Part shown: piece after piece, positions 8,487 through 17,448 of the stretch
Numbering within the stretch: the stretch's first letter is position 1
Layout of the letters: each line of letters opens with the position of its first letter
Assembly (NCBI RefSeq): GCF_000701345.1
Contig: NZ_KL370775.1
Span: forward strand, 186,001-250,000
DNA length: 64,000 bases
Origin: Bradyrhizobium sp. URHD0069
Lineage (GTDB): Bacteria > Pseudomonadota > Alphaproteobacteria > Rhizobiales > Xanthobacteraceae
Direction: 5' to 3'
Program-made: the position numbers and the translations under genes
Notes under the pieces: model-generated
Told to the model about the DNA's origin: nothing
What the model saw: only the letters and a program-made list of their open reading frames with translations
Databases searched by the model: none

Positions 8487-9755
8487 TTACGGAGCAACTC
8501 GAACGGTCGATGATTGTCTGGAGTAGAAAACCGTCGCGCCGATGTTGGACGCATTGGTGGTGACCGCAGTCAACGGGTTCATGAGCTTGATGAATTCGGT
8601 TGACGGCGCCTCCGCAGCAACAAGCAGGTCATGATCGCGCATCTTGAAGGTGTTCGCGAGGAACATTCCGTCAGGCTTGCTCATGTCGAATTTGTAAACC
8701 GCGGGCGCCGTCTGAGTGGGAAACTGCGAGACGTCGATGCCGACACTTTCCAGGAGGGGTTTTGGCTCAAATCGGTAAACATAAAACGACCTGGAGTCGG
8801 CGCGGGTTGGATCCAATCCGCCGGCCTTTGCCAATGCTTCGGAAAGCGACATCTCGTCGTTGTCGAATGGGAAACGACGGTTGTTGATGCCGCCGACGGA
8901 ACCAGGAGAGGGCGTTGATCCAAACACCATGAAGACGCGCGGCACCCGTGCCAGGAAGACGACGTCGCCTGGCGCCAGCAGGATATCCTCACCCGGCCGA
9001 CGCACCACGCTCGACATCGATTGCTCGTAGGTACGGCCGGCCCGGTTGATGGTGATCTTGGTTTCATAAGCGGGATATTTCGGGCCGCCCCCGCGCGCAA
9101 TCGCCGCCATCAGGCGAATCCCGCCCGGATCGATGGGAAAGCGTATAGGCGCATTGACTTCGCCCAGTACGTTAACCTGATGGCCGCGCTGTTCCGCGAC
9201 CGAGACAACGACCTGCGGATCGATCGCTCGATCCTTGAGACGTTCGTGGATGATGGTTGAGACGGCGCGTGGGGTCAGACCGGCTATCTTGATGGAGCCG
9301 GCGTAGGGAATATTGATGTTGCCCGACTGGTCGACCTGCTGGCGCGGGATGTCGACGAAATTTCCAGGACGCACGCTCGCTTCACGCGGAATGAATAGGC
9401 CGCCCGCCTGCGCCTCATATACCGTAACGTTTACAATGTCGCCGACGCCGATCGTCACGTTGCGATAGTTGCCGCCAGGTATCCGGGAAAACGATAAGCC
9501 GGGAGCGTCGGTGATGGAATTTGTGGCGCGAAGCACGTCCGCATTGATGGGCATCAACGCATACGGAAGCGGAGCAGATGGCGCGGAAACCAACGCGGCG
9601 TTGGCATTTACCGAAATGGCATTGGGCGCGTCCTGGGGTGTGAAACCTGCACATCCCGCGATCGTCGTCGCTAGGGCGAGAAACGCCAAATAGCGCGTCA
9701 GGCCGCCAAAGGATTTTTTCCCCACGGAAAATCTACCAACTCGCTGAAATGTCAC
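8487..9755 (-). CDS. Wza/ExoF-like polysaccharide export outer-membrane lipoprotein
   Basis: A 422-residue protein with a lipoprotein signal: basic N-terminus (RVGRFSVGKK), hydrophobic stretch and lipobox TIAGC with C35 as lipid-anchor site. The poly-export (PES) domain follows at about 95-190 (VGDIVNVTVYEAQAGGLF, then the VDQSGNINIPYAGSIKIAG motif), with SLBB-type domains behind (VNVLGEVNAP; PGDVVFLARVPRVFMVFG). Proteins of this family form the outer-membrane/periplasmic exit channel for exopolysaccharide or capsule. It lies upstream of the glycosidase in the leftward cluster. No Wzc-type co-polymerase is present in the window. Confidence 0.9.
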   Translation of the reverse strand: MTFQRVGRFSVGKKSFGGLTRYLAFLALATTIAGCAGFTPQDAPNAISVNANAALVSAPSAPLPYALMPINADVLRATNSITDAPGLSFSRIPGGNYRNVTIGVGDIVNVTVYEAQAGGLFIPREASVRPGNFVDIPRQQVDQSGNINIPYAGSIKIAGLTPRAVSTIIHERLKDRAIDPQVVVSVAEQRGHQVNVLGEVNAPIRFPIDPGGIRLMAAIARGGGPKYPAYETKITINRAGRTYEQSMSSVVRRPGEDILLAPGDVVFLARVPRVFMVFGSTPSPGSVGGINNRRFPFDNDEMSLSEALAKAGGLDPTRADSRSFYVYRFEPKPLLESVGIDVSQFPTQTAPAVYKFDMSKPDGMFLANTFKMRDHDLLVAAEAPSTEFIKLMNPLTAVTTNASNIGATVFYSRQSSTVRVAP

Positions 9756-9935
9756 GTTTCCCGATTCCCTTTCGGCACGCCCGCACCAGTGACACCCCCA
9801 AGTTCAACCGTAGCAGTGACACGAACTGAGAGTCACCACTGTCTGTTGCGATGCATTCGGTAAATCGACCGATGTGACTATAGTGCAACGATTTCCCCGA
9901 TTGCGTCTTTAACTGGATGGAACCGCCCGGGGATG

Positions 9936-11078
9936 TTAGAGCGCGGCGACTTTGGCGGGTTCCCGTCGGCCGTGCTCATTTACCTCGCAATAAAGGTCGT
10001 TAAGCAGCTGGTGAGTTCTTTTCACGTCATATAGGCGTCTGAACCGGTCGTATCCGTTTCGTCCCGTCGCCGGCAGATCGAGCTGCCTTGCTCGTTGAAT
10101 GGCCGCGACCAGCGACGCCACCGATACGGGGCTGCCTAAAATGCCGGTCACACCGTCTTCGACAATTTCCGGCAAAGCGCCGACGCGAAACGCAACAATC
10201 GGCTTGGCGGCACGCATGGCTTCCAGCGCGACCAGACCGAATGCCTCCCAGCGGGATGGGATCACCACGAGATCGGCTGCCTGCAAATGCGCCTCGATCT
10301 GAGGCCGATCCATCCAACCCAACAAGGTGACGTTCGAAGGAAGTTCCAGGTCTTCGCGTTTGCCGATCACGGAAGAACCGATGACCTGGACGTCGACCGC
10401 CTCACTGAGATGACGAGCCGTTTCGACCAGCAGGTCGTAGCCTTTCTGCCGGTCCAGGCGGCCAATGAAAAGAACCCGCGTCTTGCGCGATGTCCAGGCA
10501 ATTGAATTGGTGCGGGGCGACGGTCGATCGGCCGAGATTCCATTGTGCACAAGGACTAGCCGCTCGCGAGCGATCCCTGCGTTGATCGCCTGCTGCTGCT
10601 CGTCAGAGGAAATGCAGATGATTCGGTCGGTGATCCTTGCCAGCAGATATTCCACCAGTTTGGTCGTCTGATGACTGAGACGTGACGTCTCGCGCGCGAA
10701 GGCCCAGCCGTGCGGACAATAGACCACCTGCGGTCTGCCGCGCGTCAACAACAAAAGGGGACGTATGACCAGGCCCGCAAATGTCGAGTGGATATGAACA
10801 ATATCCGGTCGGACGCGGCGAATTTGCCGGAGCGTCACGATAGCCATTCGAAAGAGACCCGGAAGACTTCGGCCCGCGCGTTTGAACACCGAGACTTCCG
10901 TTTCGTCGAAGCCGACGAGATCATCCCGATGATCCGACGGAACGATATAATGCACGTTGTCGCGGCCGTAGCTGGCGCGCTGATGGGCGCAAAGCTCATT
11001 GAAATAAGTAGCTATCCCGCCGCGAATAGTCTCGGCGACATGGAGCACTCTCAATGCTCCGGCATTTTCACTCAACAT
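9936..11078 (-). CDS. GT4-family glycosyltransferase
   Basis: A 380-residue GT-B glycosyltransferase. N-terminal signature VLHVAETIRGGIATYFNEL; bridging segment VHIHSTFAGLVIRPLL; C-terminal GT1 domain with LFIGRLDRQKGYDLLVE (about 203-219) and donor-site loop SRWEAFGLVALEAMRA ... ALPEIVEDGVTG (about 286-326). The second Glu of the EX7E motif lies in this last segment. It is the second gene of the leftward glycan run, between the GT4 at 11176 and the export lipoprotein. Expected to add one sugar to the lipid-linked unit; specificity unknown. Confidence 0.9.
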   Translation of the reverse strand: MLSENAGALRVLHVAETIRGGIATYFNELCAHQRASYGRDNVHYIVPSDHRDDLVGFDETEVSVFKRAGRSLPGLFRMAIVTLRQIRRVRPDIVHIHSTFAGLVIRPLLLLTRGRPQVVYCPHGWAFARETSRLSHQTTKLVEYLLARITDRIICISSDEQQQAINAGIARERLVLVHNGISADRPSPRTNSIAWTSRKTRVLFIGRLDRQKGYDLLVETARHLSEAVDVQVIGSSVIGKREDLELPSNVTLLGWMDRPQIEAHLQAADLVVIPSRWEAFGLVALEAMRAAKPIVAFRVGALPEIVEDGVTGILGSPVSVASLVAAIQRARQLDLPATGRNGYDRFRRLYDVKRTHQLLNDLYCEVNEHGRREPAKVAAL

Positions 11079-11175
11079 GGGAAATATATCCGGTCAGGTC
11101 CTATTCGCAGGTGCGGCAACCTCGCGTACTCATGGAGCAATATTTAGACCGGAACTTTTCGCCCGGTATTGGTTC

Positions 11176-12288
11176 CTAACTTGTTGTTTCTCCGAAAAAT
11201 TGTAGCAGCGCCTGTGCCGACTTGCGCCATGAAAATGCCGCGATGCGTTCTGCTTGTTTCCTCCGTTCCTCCTCGGAAATTCTGCCAGCTGCCAATCTTT
11301 CGAGCATGCGTTGACTTAGTTCCTCGGCGTCGAGCGGATTAAAATAGGCCGCCGCATCGGCACAAGTTTCCCTGACCGCGTCGGCAGTCGAGGCGATGAC
11401 CGGACAACCGAATATCATTGCCTCCAGGGGAGGCACCCCAAAACCCTCATAAAGACTGGGGAAGACAAATGCCATCGCGCCCGCATAGAGCGCTGCGATC
11501 TCTGCGTCAGTCAGTCGCCCGGTTAGAATCACACCATTGTCGGCGCCCTTGCTGCCTCCCCGAAACACCTTGCTGTTGTCGCCGCCAACAACGACGAGTG
11601 GAACTTCCGGTCGCTTCAGTCGCTTTGCAGCCTCGATCGCAAGCGAGATATTCTTGTTTTTGTTCATGGAACCGACCGAAAGAAAAAAGCGAAAAGGCGT
11701 CAGCCCCAGTCGGTCGATGATCCCGAACTCCGGAACGATCGCAGCAAAATGTTCAGCGCTGTTTGCAAAAACCGGAACCAGTGCCGGCGGCAACCGCAAT
11801 ACCGATGCGAGCTCGCGACGCGAGAATTGTGAAACCGTAGCAATCGTTGCCTTGCGTGCTAGAAGATAGCCTAGCGTGCGATGCGCAGCCAAATAGGTCC
11901 AGTGGAAGAATTCGGGTTTGCGAAAGACCTGAGCATCGTGGATGACCACGACATGATCATTGTGAAGCACGGGCCCGGAATTCGCGAGGCTAATGAGGCG
12001 TCCATTCGCCGAGGCTCGCGCCAGGTCGATCTGGTCCCAAGCATGCCCGGTCCGCCGTCCGATTTTTCGAACTTCGATCCGCTGGAGATCCAGGAAGAAC
12101 TTGGCATCGGGTGAAACCAAAAGTTGCCACTCGGCACCAAGCAGCTCCCGCGGCACCTCACCCGAGGCCAGCAGTTGATCAACAGCCTTGACCATTTCGG
12201 CGGCGTAGCGCTGAACACCGGTCATCGATTGTGAGAGAAATCGACCGTTGATAAATATCTTTAAAGGCAATCCTCTTTGAGATGACAT
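11176..12288 (-). CDS. GT4-family glycosyltransferase
   Basis: A 370-residue GT-B enzyme beginning with IFINGRFLSQSMTGVQRYA, the N-terminal pattern of rhamnosyl/mannosyl-type GT4 enzymes. The C-terminal half has FFLSVGSMNKNKNISLAIEA and the donor motif FPSLYEGFGVPPLEAMIFG with its two glutamates. It is the first gene of the leftward polysaccharide cluster and is divergent from the type I secretion genes across a 400-bp intergenic region, so it likely defines the operon promoter. Sugar specificity cannot be deduced. Confidence 0.9.
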   Translation of the reverse strand: MSSQRGLPLKIFINGRFLSQSMTGVQRYAAEMVKAVDQLLASGEVPRELLGAEWQLLVSPDAKFFLDLQRIEVRKIGRRTGHAWDQIDLARASANGRLISLANSGPVLHNDHVVVIHDAQVFRKPEFFHWTYLAAHRTLGYLLARKATIATVSQFSRRELASVLRLPPALVPVFANSAEHFAAIVPEFGIIDRLGLTPFRFFLSVGSMNKNKNISLAIEAAKRLKRPEVPLVVVGGDNSKVFRGGSKGADNGVILTGRLTDAEIAALYAGAMAFVFPSLYEGFGVPPLEAMIFGCPVIASTADAVRETCADAAAYFNPLDAEELSQRMLERLAAGRISEEERRKQAERIAAFSWRKSAQALLQFFGETTS

Positions 12289-12688
12289 CAGATCTGGCAG
12301 CCTAGAATTTGAGCAGCATCGGGGATCTGATGCAATTCGGCGTGCCTCTCGTCAAACGAATTTCTCGTCAGCACCGACATGGGAACCTCATGATCGTCTC
12401 GCTCAGCGCTCCCGCATCCGCGAATTTGCCCGGCCGTCATCGTTAATCCAGATTAAATACGAGGCATCGCGCAACATCATCTGACTTTTCGCGTCACTGC
12501 AAAAGCTTCGAAATGAATTTAGAGCTGCGAAACGAATTTTCTGTTGATGTGATTGCGAACGTGCAGGCCGCAAAACTACGGGAACGGACAAACGCCGCAT
12601 TCTCCATGCAATGAAAGTACGGGCGAGTTTTCCAGATCAAATTCGGTCTTTGATCGCGTGTGGGTATTTGCAGGAGGCAATCGGTTCG
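12289..12688. other. Divergent promoter region between glycan cluster and type I secretion genes
   Basis: About 400 bp, AT-richer than flanking genes, separate the leftward GT4 from the rightward ABC transporter. Upstream regions of both transcription units must lie here, which would allow co-regulation. I see no convincing -35/-10 pair, operator repeat or small gene. Open frames crossing it on either strand lack ribosome sites. Confidence 0.5.
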
Positions 12689-14383
12689 ATGAAAGTTAGC
12701 GCTGTTCTCACTGCCGGGCTGAAATCATGCGTGCCGGCTGTCGCGACGACCGTCATTTTCAGCTTTTTCATCAATCTTCTTGCCTTCACCAGCCCTCTCT
12801 ACATGTTGCAAATCTATGACAGGGTGATTGGAAGTCGCAGCGAAACGACGTTGCTCGGCATCACGCTGCTCGTTGGTTATCTTTTGATCATTAACGCGTT
12901 GCTGGAGATGCTGCGCTCGCGCCTCATGGTGCAGGCAAGTCAAGTGGTCGACAGCAAGCTCGCAGGCGCGGTGTTCGATGCCACACATTCGGCCGGTTTG
13001 CGTTTCCCGCGCCTTGCTCAGGGCCAATCGCTGCGCGATCTGGACTCGGTTCGCGAATTCATCGGGGGTCCGGCGCTGATCGCGCTATGTGACCTGCCGT
13101 GGATGCCGATCTTCATTGCTGCTTGTTTCATCCTCCATCCATGGTTTGGAGCCATCGCCATTGGCGGTGCACTAGTGATTCTGGCGTTGACGCTTGCGAG
13201 CGAACTCGCGACGACGCGCCAGCTCGGCCTTGCATCCAAGTCGTCCGCCGCCGCCACGCAGAAAGCGGTATCTGCGCTCCGCAACGCCGAAGTCATTCAA
13301 GCTATGGGCATGCTTGGCGTATTGCGTGAGGAGTGGCTTGAGCGGCGCAACGAGGTGCTGGGTTCGCAGGCCGCGGCCGGCGGCCGATCCGGACTTATCG
13401 CTGCCGCCTCCAAATTCGTGCGCATGTTTTTGCAGACCATGATTCTGGGGTTGGGCGCCTATCTCGCGATCCACGGTCAGATCTCGCCGGGAATGATCAT
13501 TGCGGCTTCGATTTTCGTCGGACGCGCGCTCGCCCCGATAGAGGGGGTCGTGGGGAACTGGAAGGGTATGACCAGTGCGCGCAACAGCTGGACGAGGTTG
13601 GTCAAGCTGTTCGTCGTGGCGGGCGAACAGAAAGAGCAAGTAGCCTTGCCGCGACCGCTTGGGCATCTGAAGCTTGTATCCGTTACGGCAGGCCCGCCGG
13701 AGCATTCGCACGCCACCCTGCATCACATCTCTTTCGAAGCCCAGCCGGGCGATGTCGTGGGTGTGGTCGGTCCGAGCGCCTCGGGAAAGTCCAGCCTGGC
13801 TCGCGTCATCACCGGCGTTTGGCCGCCATCCTCAGGACAGGTGCGGCTTGATGGGTCCGATCTTGCGCATTGGGATCCGCAGCAACTAGGTCGCCACCTC
13901 GGCTATCTGCCCCAGGATATCGAGCTTTTTTCCGGTACAGTTGCGCAGAATATCGCGCGCTTCCAACGCGTCGATAGCGAAGCGATCATCGAGACTGCCA
14001 GACTTTGCGGTTGCCACGAGATGATCCAGGCGTTGCCCGACGGTTATAACACCCATATAGGCGACGGCGGAGCTACTCTCTCCGGCGGTCAGCGCCAGCG
14101 CATCGGTCTGACGCGTGCGCTTTTTGGCTCCCCTTCACTTGTCGTTCTCGACGAGCCCAATGCGAGCCTCGACCAAAGCGGCGAAGATGCGCTGATCAAT
14201 ACAATCCGTCGATTTCGATCAGTCGGTTGCACGATCATCCTCATAACCCACAAGGTCAACGTGCTGGCGGTTGCGGATAAAATTCTCGTGCTGGCCAATG
14301 GCAGGATCCAAAACTATGGCTCTCGCGAAGAGGTGCTGGCTCCTCTGATCACGCCGCATCCGATCAGGGCTGCTGCGAGTTGA
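12689..14383 (+). CDS. Type I secretion ABC transporter (PrtD/RsaD family)
   Basis: A 564-residue fused permease-ATPase. Start chosen at ATG 12689 because AGGAGG lies 11 bases upstream; an ATG at 12611 would add 26 residues. The membrane domain (18-300) opens with FINLLAFTSPLYMLQIYDRV, diagnostic of PrtD-type exporters, and there is no N-terminal C39 peptidase domain. The ATPase has Walker A GPSASGKS (361-368), signature LSGGQ (464-468), Walker B LVVLDEP (484-490) and switch H521. It energises one-step export of unfolded proteins with C-terminal signals, typically RTX proteins. The HlyD partner follows directly. The outer-membrane TolC component is not in the window. The repeat glycosidase at 1-2533 is the obvious candidate cargo. 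Confidence 0.93.
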   Translation: MKVSAVLTAGLKSCVPAVATTVIFSFFINLLAFTSPLYMLQIYDRVIGSRSETTLLGITLLVGYLLIINALLEMLRSRLMVQASQVVDSKLAGAVFDATHSAGLRFPRLAQGQSLRDLDSVREFIGGPALIALCDLPWMPIFIAACFILHPWFGAIAIGGALVILALTLASELATTRQLGLASKSSAAATQKAVSALRNAEVIQAMGMLGVLREEWLERRNEVLGSQAAAGGRSGLIAAASKFVRMFLQTMILGLGAYLAIHGQISPGMIIAASIFVGRALAPIEGVVGNWKGMTSARNSWTRLVKLFVVAGEQKEQVALPRPLGHLKLVSVTAGPPEHSHATLHHISFEAQPGDVVGVVGPSASGKSSLARVITGVWPPSSGQVRLDGSDLAHWDPQQLGRHLGYLPQDIELFSGTVAQNIARFQRVDSEAIIETARLCGCHEMIQALPDGYNTHIGDGGATLSGGQRQRIGLTRALFGSPSLVVLDEPNASLDQSGEDALINTIRRFRSVGCTIILITHKVNVLAVADKILVLANGRIQNYGSREEVLAPLITPHPIRAAAS

Positions 14384-14397
14384 TAAGAGGTAACGTT

Positions 14398-15711
14398 GTG
14401 TTCAGTTTCGGCAATTCCACTTCCCCGACTCGCGCGCAGCGCCGGACCGCGATCGCGGGTTATACGATCATCATACTCACATTCGGAGTGATGGGGGGGT
14501 GGGCTGCCGTCGCTCCGCTCAACCGGGGTGTGGTTGCTCAGGGCGTCGTGATGGTCGAAGACAATCGCAAGGTCGTGCAGCATCTCGAGGGCGGGATAGT
14601 CAACGAAATTCTCGTCAGGGAGGGCCAGGCGGTTACAGAAGGCCAGGTGTTGTTGCGGCTGTCGCCCGTGCAGGCTGGTTCAAACCTTGAAACCGTTCGC
14701 AGCCAGCTCGATAGCGAGCTGGCGTTGGAGGCTTCGCTCACGGCTGAGCTTGCGGGGCGTGACGACGTCGAATTTCCCGAGGAGTTGCTTGCGAGGCAGG
14801 CCAGCTCGCCAAATGTGACCCGCATGATTACAGACCAGAAGGTTCAGTTTGACGAACGCAAGCGTTCGCGCAACACGCAGGTCACGTTGATCGAAGCCAA
14901 AGTCCAGCAGCTCCAAACCGAAACCGAGGGCATCGCGGTCGAGAAATCGTCGACCGAAAAGCAGATCGAGTTCCTTGAAGAAGAGTTGACGGGACTTCGC
15001 TATCTGAAGGAGAAAAATCTCATTCCGGTGACGCGGGTCCTGGCGATGGAAAGGGAGCGTACGCGGCTTCAGGGCGTCGTCGGCCGCGCGGTTGCCGATA
15101 CGGCAAAGGCGGCCAACGGAATGAACGAAGCGCGATTGCAAATCATGCAACTCAATCAGAAATTCCAGGAGGAAGTGTCGGCTCAACTCCTGGACACTCG
15201 CCGGAAAATCAATATGGCGAAGGAGAAGCTGCTCGTCGCGGGCGATCTGATGACGCGTCTCGAAATCAAGGCGCCGCGCTCGGGGGCCGTGCAGGGATCA
15301 AAGGTTTTCACTGTGGGACAAGTCGTTCGCGCCGGCGACTCACTTATGGAAATCGTGCCGAGCGGCCAGACGCTTGTCGTTCACGCGCAACTTCCCGTCA
15401 ATTCGATCGAGCATCTCAGCGTTGGGCAAATTGCGGAAATACGTTTTCCCGCGATTCATTCACGTCGGATGCAAATGATGAGCGGCAAGCTGGCCTCGAT
15501 CTCACATGATCGTCTCGTCGACGAGGCGACCAAGCAGCCTTACTTTCTCGGCCTGATAAATCTTTCGGAAGCGACGATCGATGAGCGTGCCCGCGAGAAA
15601 CTTGTCGCGGGAATGCAGGCGGACGTCGTGATCGCCACCGGTGAGCGCACGGCATTGGAGTACATGATCTCGCCGCTGGCCGACGCCTTGCATAGTTCGT
15701 TCAAGGACTGA
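14398..15711 (+). CDS. HlyD-family type I secretion adaptor
   Basis: Membrane-fusion partner of the preceding ABC protein, 437 residues from GTG at 14398. GAGGT lies seven bases upstream; an in-frame TTG at 14380 would overlap the previous stop. One transmembrane helix near residues 15-40 (GYTIIILTFGVMGGWAAVAP) is followed by a biotinyl-lipoyl half (RKVVQHLEGGIVNEILVREG), a long alpha-helical hairpin and the returning lipoyl half (LEIKAPRSGAVQGSKVFTVG). The C-terminal domain carries VNSIEHLSVGQIAEIRFPAI, typical of PrtE/HlyD adaptors. It bridges the inner-membrane exporter to a TolC-like channel. Co-transcribed with the ABC gene. Confidence 0.92.
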   Translation: MFSFGNSTSPTRAQRRTAIAGYTIIILTFGVMGGWAAVAPLNRGVVAQGVVMVEDNRKVVQHLEGGIVNEILVREGQAVTEGQVLLRLSPVQAGSNLETVRSQLDSELALEASLTAELAGRDDVEFPEELLARQASSPNVTRMITDQKVQFDERKRSRNTQVTLIEAKVQQLQTETEGIAVEKSSTEKQIEFLEEELTGLRYLKEKNLIPVTRVLAMERERTRLQGVVGRAVADTAKAANGMNEARLQIMQLNQKFQEEVSAQLLDTRRKINMAKEKLLVAGDLMTRLEIKAPRSGAVQGSKVFTVGQVVRAGDSLMEIVPSGQTLVVHAQLPVNSIEHLSVGQIAEIRFPAIHSRRMQMMSGKLASISHDRLVDEATKQPYFLGLINLSEATIDERAREKLVAGMQADVVIATGERTALEYMISPLADALHSSFKD

Positions 15712-15787
15712 TGCAGGCAACGGAATCCTGGGTCTCGAGTTTCGCGACCGATAGCGGAGCAAGAGATTGCCCCGCCAAGATGCTTGA

Positions 15788-15961
15788 TGTGACCGGCAAT
15801 TCTCCGAAACGCTGATGCCCGGCGAGTTCATCGGGTCAGGCACTGTCGGCAATGGATGCGGACTTGAAATCGGCTGGTATCTTGTGCATGGCGATACGAT
15901 CGAGCTTGAGGTCGAAAAAATCGGCATTCTGAAAAACAAAGTCGAGCGTCAGGAGGCTTGA
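15788..15961 (+). pseudogene. 3' remnant of a fumarylacetoacetate-hydrolase-family gene
   Basis: The frame from 15788 to TGA at 15961 encodes QFSETLMPGEFIGSGTVGNG followed by CGLEIGWYLVHGDTIELEVE and ending IGILKNKVERQEA. This is the conserved C-terminal metal/substrate region of the FAH superfamily (GSGTVGxGCGLE, then GDxIELEVExIG). An in-frame TGA at 15785 closes the frame just upstream and no other frame before it shows the catalytic N-terminus, so only about 57 of the usual 280-330 codons survive. It lies 46 bp before the cyclase gene in the same direction. The deletion endpoint coincides with the border between the glycan/secretion locus and the catabolic genes. Confidence 0.8.
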
Positions 15962-16007
15962 GGCTCTAAATATCCCAAGAAGGCAACAGCAATCTTGAGG
16001 AACGCAT

Positions 16008-16784
16008 ATGGCCAGACAACTGATCGACATTTCCGTGCCGCTGCAGAACGACGTGCCGGCCGATCCGCCGGGAGGACATCCGACGATCCAGTATATCGAT
16101 CACCAGCAGGGCCTGCCGCGCATGCTGCAGTTCTTCGAAGGCCTCAAGGCCGAGGATTTGCCGGACGGGCAGGGCTGGGCGGTCGAGCAAGTACAGCTCT
16201 CCACCCACAACGGCACCCATCTCGACGCGCCCTGGCACTTTCACCCGACCATGAATCGCGGCGAGCGTTCGTGGACCATCGACGAAGTGCCGTTGGAATG
16301 GTGCCTGCAGCCGGGCGTCAAACTCGACTTTCGCCATTTGCCGGACGGCTATGTGGTAACCGCCAAGGATGTCGAAAACGAGCTCAAGCGCATCGGCCAC
16401 GCCCTTTCGCCGCTCGAGATCGTCGTCGTCAATACCAGTGCCGGCGCCAAATACGGCCGGCAGGATTACGTCACGTCCGGCTGCGGCATGGGCTACGAGG
16501 CGACGATGTATCTGCTGGAGCGCGGCGTGCGATTGACCGGCATCGACGGCTGGAGCTGGGACGCGCCGTTCGTCCATACCGCGAAGAAATACGCCGAAAC
16601 CAAGGACGCCAGCCTGATTTGGGAAGGTCACAAGGCCGGACGCCACATCGGCTATTGCCACATCGAAAAGCTGCACAACCTCGAACAACTGCCGTCGACC
16701 GGTTTTTCAGTGTCATGTTTCCCGGTGAAAATCGAACGCGCGTCGGCCGGCTGGACCCGGGCGGTGGCTATCATTGACGGGTGA
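16008..16784 (+). CDS. Cyclase-family (kynurenine formamidase-like) metal hydrolase
   Basis: A 258-residue member of the cyclase family (PF04199). The hallmark HxGTHxDxPxH appears as H67-NGT-H71-L-D73-APW-H77 and forms the metal site; DISVPLQNDVPADPPGGHP at the N-terminus is also typical. Relatives hydrolyse N-formylkynurenine, isatin or cyclic imides. The ATG at 16008 follows GAGGAAC. It leads a co-directional set (DUF3830, PuuE-like, AllC-like), suggesting it opens a cyclic amide or related ring. The substrate is not recognisable from sequence, so no gene symbol is given. Confidence 0.88.
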   Translation: MARQLIDISVPLQNDVPADPPGGHPTIQYIDHQQGLPRMLQFFEGLKAEDLPDGQGWAVEQVQLSTHNGTHLDAPWHFHPTMNRGERSWTIDEVPLEWCLQPGVKLDFRHLPDGYVVTAKDVENELKRIGHALSPLEIVVVNTSAGAKYGRQDYVTSGCGMGYEATMYLLERGVRLTGIDGWSWDAPFVHTAKKYAETKDASLIWEGHKAGRHIGYCHIEKLHNLEQLPSTGFSVSCFPVKIERASAGWTRAVAIIDG

Positions 16785-17034
16785 GGCTGCAACCCCCGCT
16801 CGTAGAGTGCAGCGAATCGGAATTTTCAGCCTTTCGTACCAAAGAAAGGCACCGGGTGAATAGGCTCGCCTTTTTCTAGAAACTTGCCCTTTTTGGGCCA
16901 CAAGCAGACCGACCAGCGCGGCAAAACGCCCCCAGAAAATCTGGCCGGGGGCTGGAATGTTTCTTGCTTTTAGCAGCTTCGACTGCATCCATTCGTCAAG
17001 ATCCTCCTTTCGTAAGCAATCACGAGTGTCATAA

Positions 17035-17448
17035 ATGAGCCAACTCATTGTCCGTGCCGGCGACTTCACGTTCCAGGCCCGTTTCGAAGAACAACTGGCG
17101 CCCAAAACCTGCGCGGCGTTTCGCAAGGCGATGCCGTTCGAGAGCCAGGCGATCCATGTGCGCTGGAGCGGCGAGGGGGTCTGGATGCCGCTCGGCGATC
17201 TCGATTTCGGGGTCTCTTACGAGAACCACACCAGCTACCCTGCGCCCGGCCAGATCATCCTGTATCCCGGTGGCATCAGCGAAACCGAAATTCTGTTGGC
17301 CTATGGCGGCGTGCACTTCGCCAGCAAGATGGGCCAGCTCGCCGGCAACCACTTCATCACATTGATTTCAAATCTTCAGAATTTGCCGGCGCTGGGTAAG
17401 ACCGTGCTGTGGAAGGGTGCGCAGAAAGTCCGCTTCGAGGCCGCGTAA
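17035..17448 (+). CDS. DUF3830 family protein (cyclophilin-like fold)
   Basis: A 137-residue protein matching DUF3830: RAGDFTFQARFEEQLAPKTC at the start, GEGVWMPLGDL (about 43-53) and an aromatic/proline-rich middle (SYENHTSYPAPGQIILYPGG), typical of this small cyclophilin-like family found with amidohydrolases in soil bacteria. No catalytic residues are established. The last codon is immediately followed by the ATG of the deacetylase gene (TAA-ATG), indicating tight co-expression. The preceding 250-bp gap contains a weak GCCTTT/AAAGGC inverted repeat with a T-run near 16845-16880. Confidence 0.85.
   Translation: MSQLIVRAGDFTFQARFEEQLAPKTCAAFRKAMPFESQAIHVRWSGEGVWMPLGDLDFGVSYENHTSYPAPGQIILYPGGISETEILLAYGGVHFASKMGQLAGNHFITLISNLQNLPALGKTVLWKGAQKVRFEAA

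Noticed and set aside
12289..12688. Search for paired promoter boxes or MucR-type sites between the divergent operons
   Set aside because: AT-rich words are present but no arrangement stands out enough to report as a promoter.
16713..17126. Minus-strand frame with an excisionase-like phrase (LRKEDLDEWMQ)
   Set aside because: It overlaps both the cyclase end and the DUF3830 start, has no ribosome site, and the resemblance is only a few residues.
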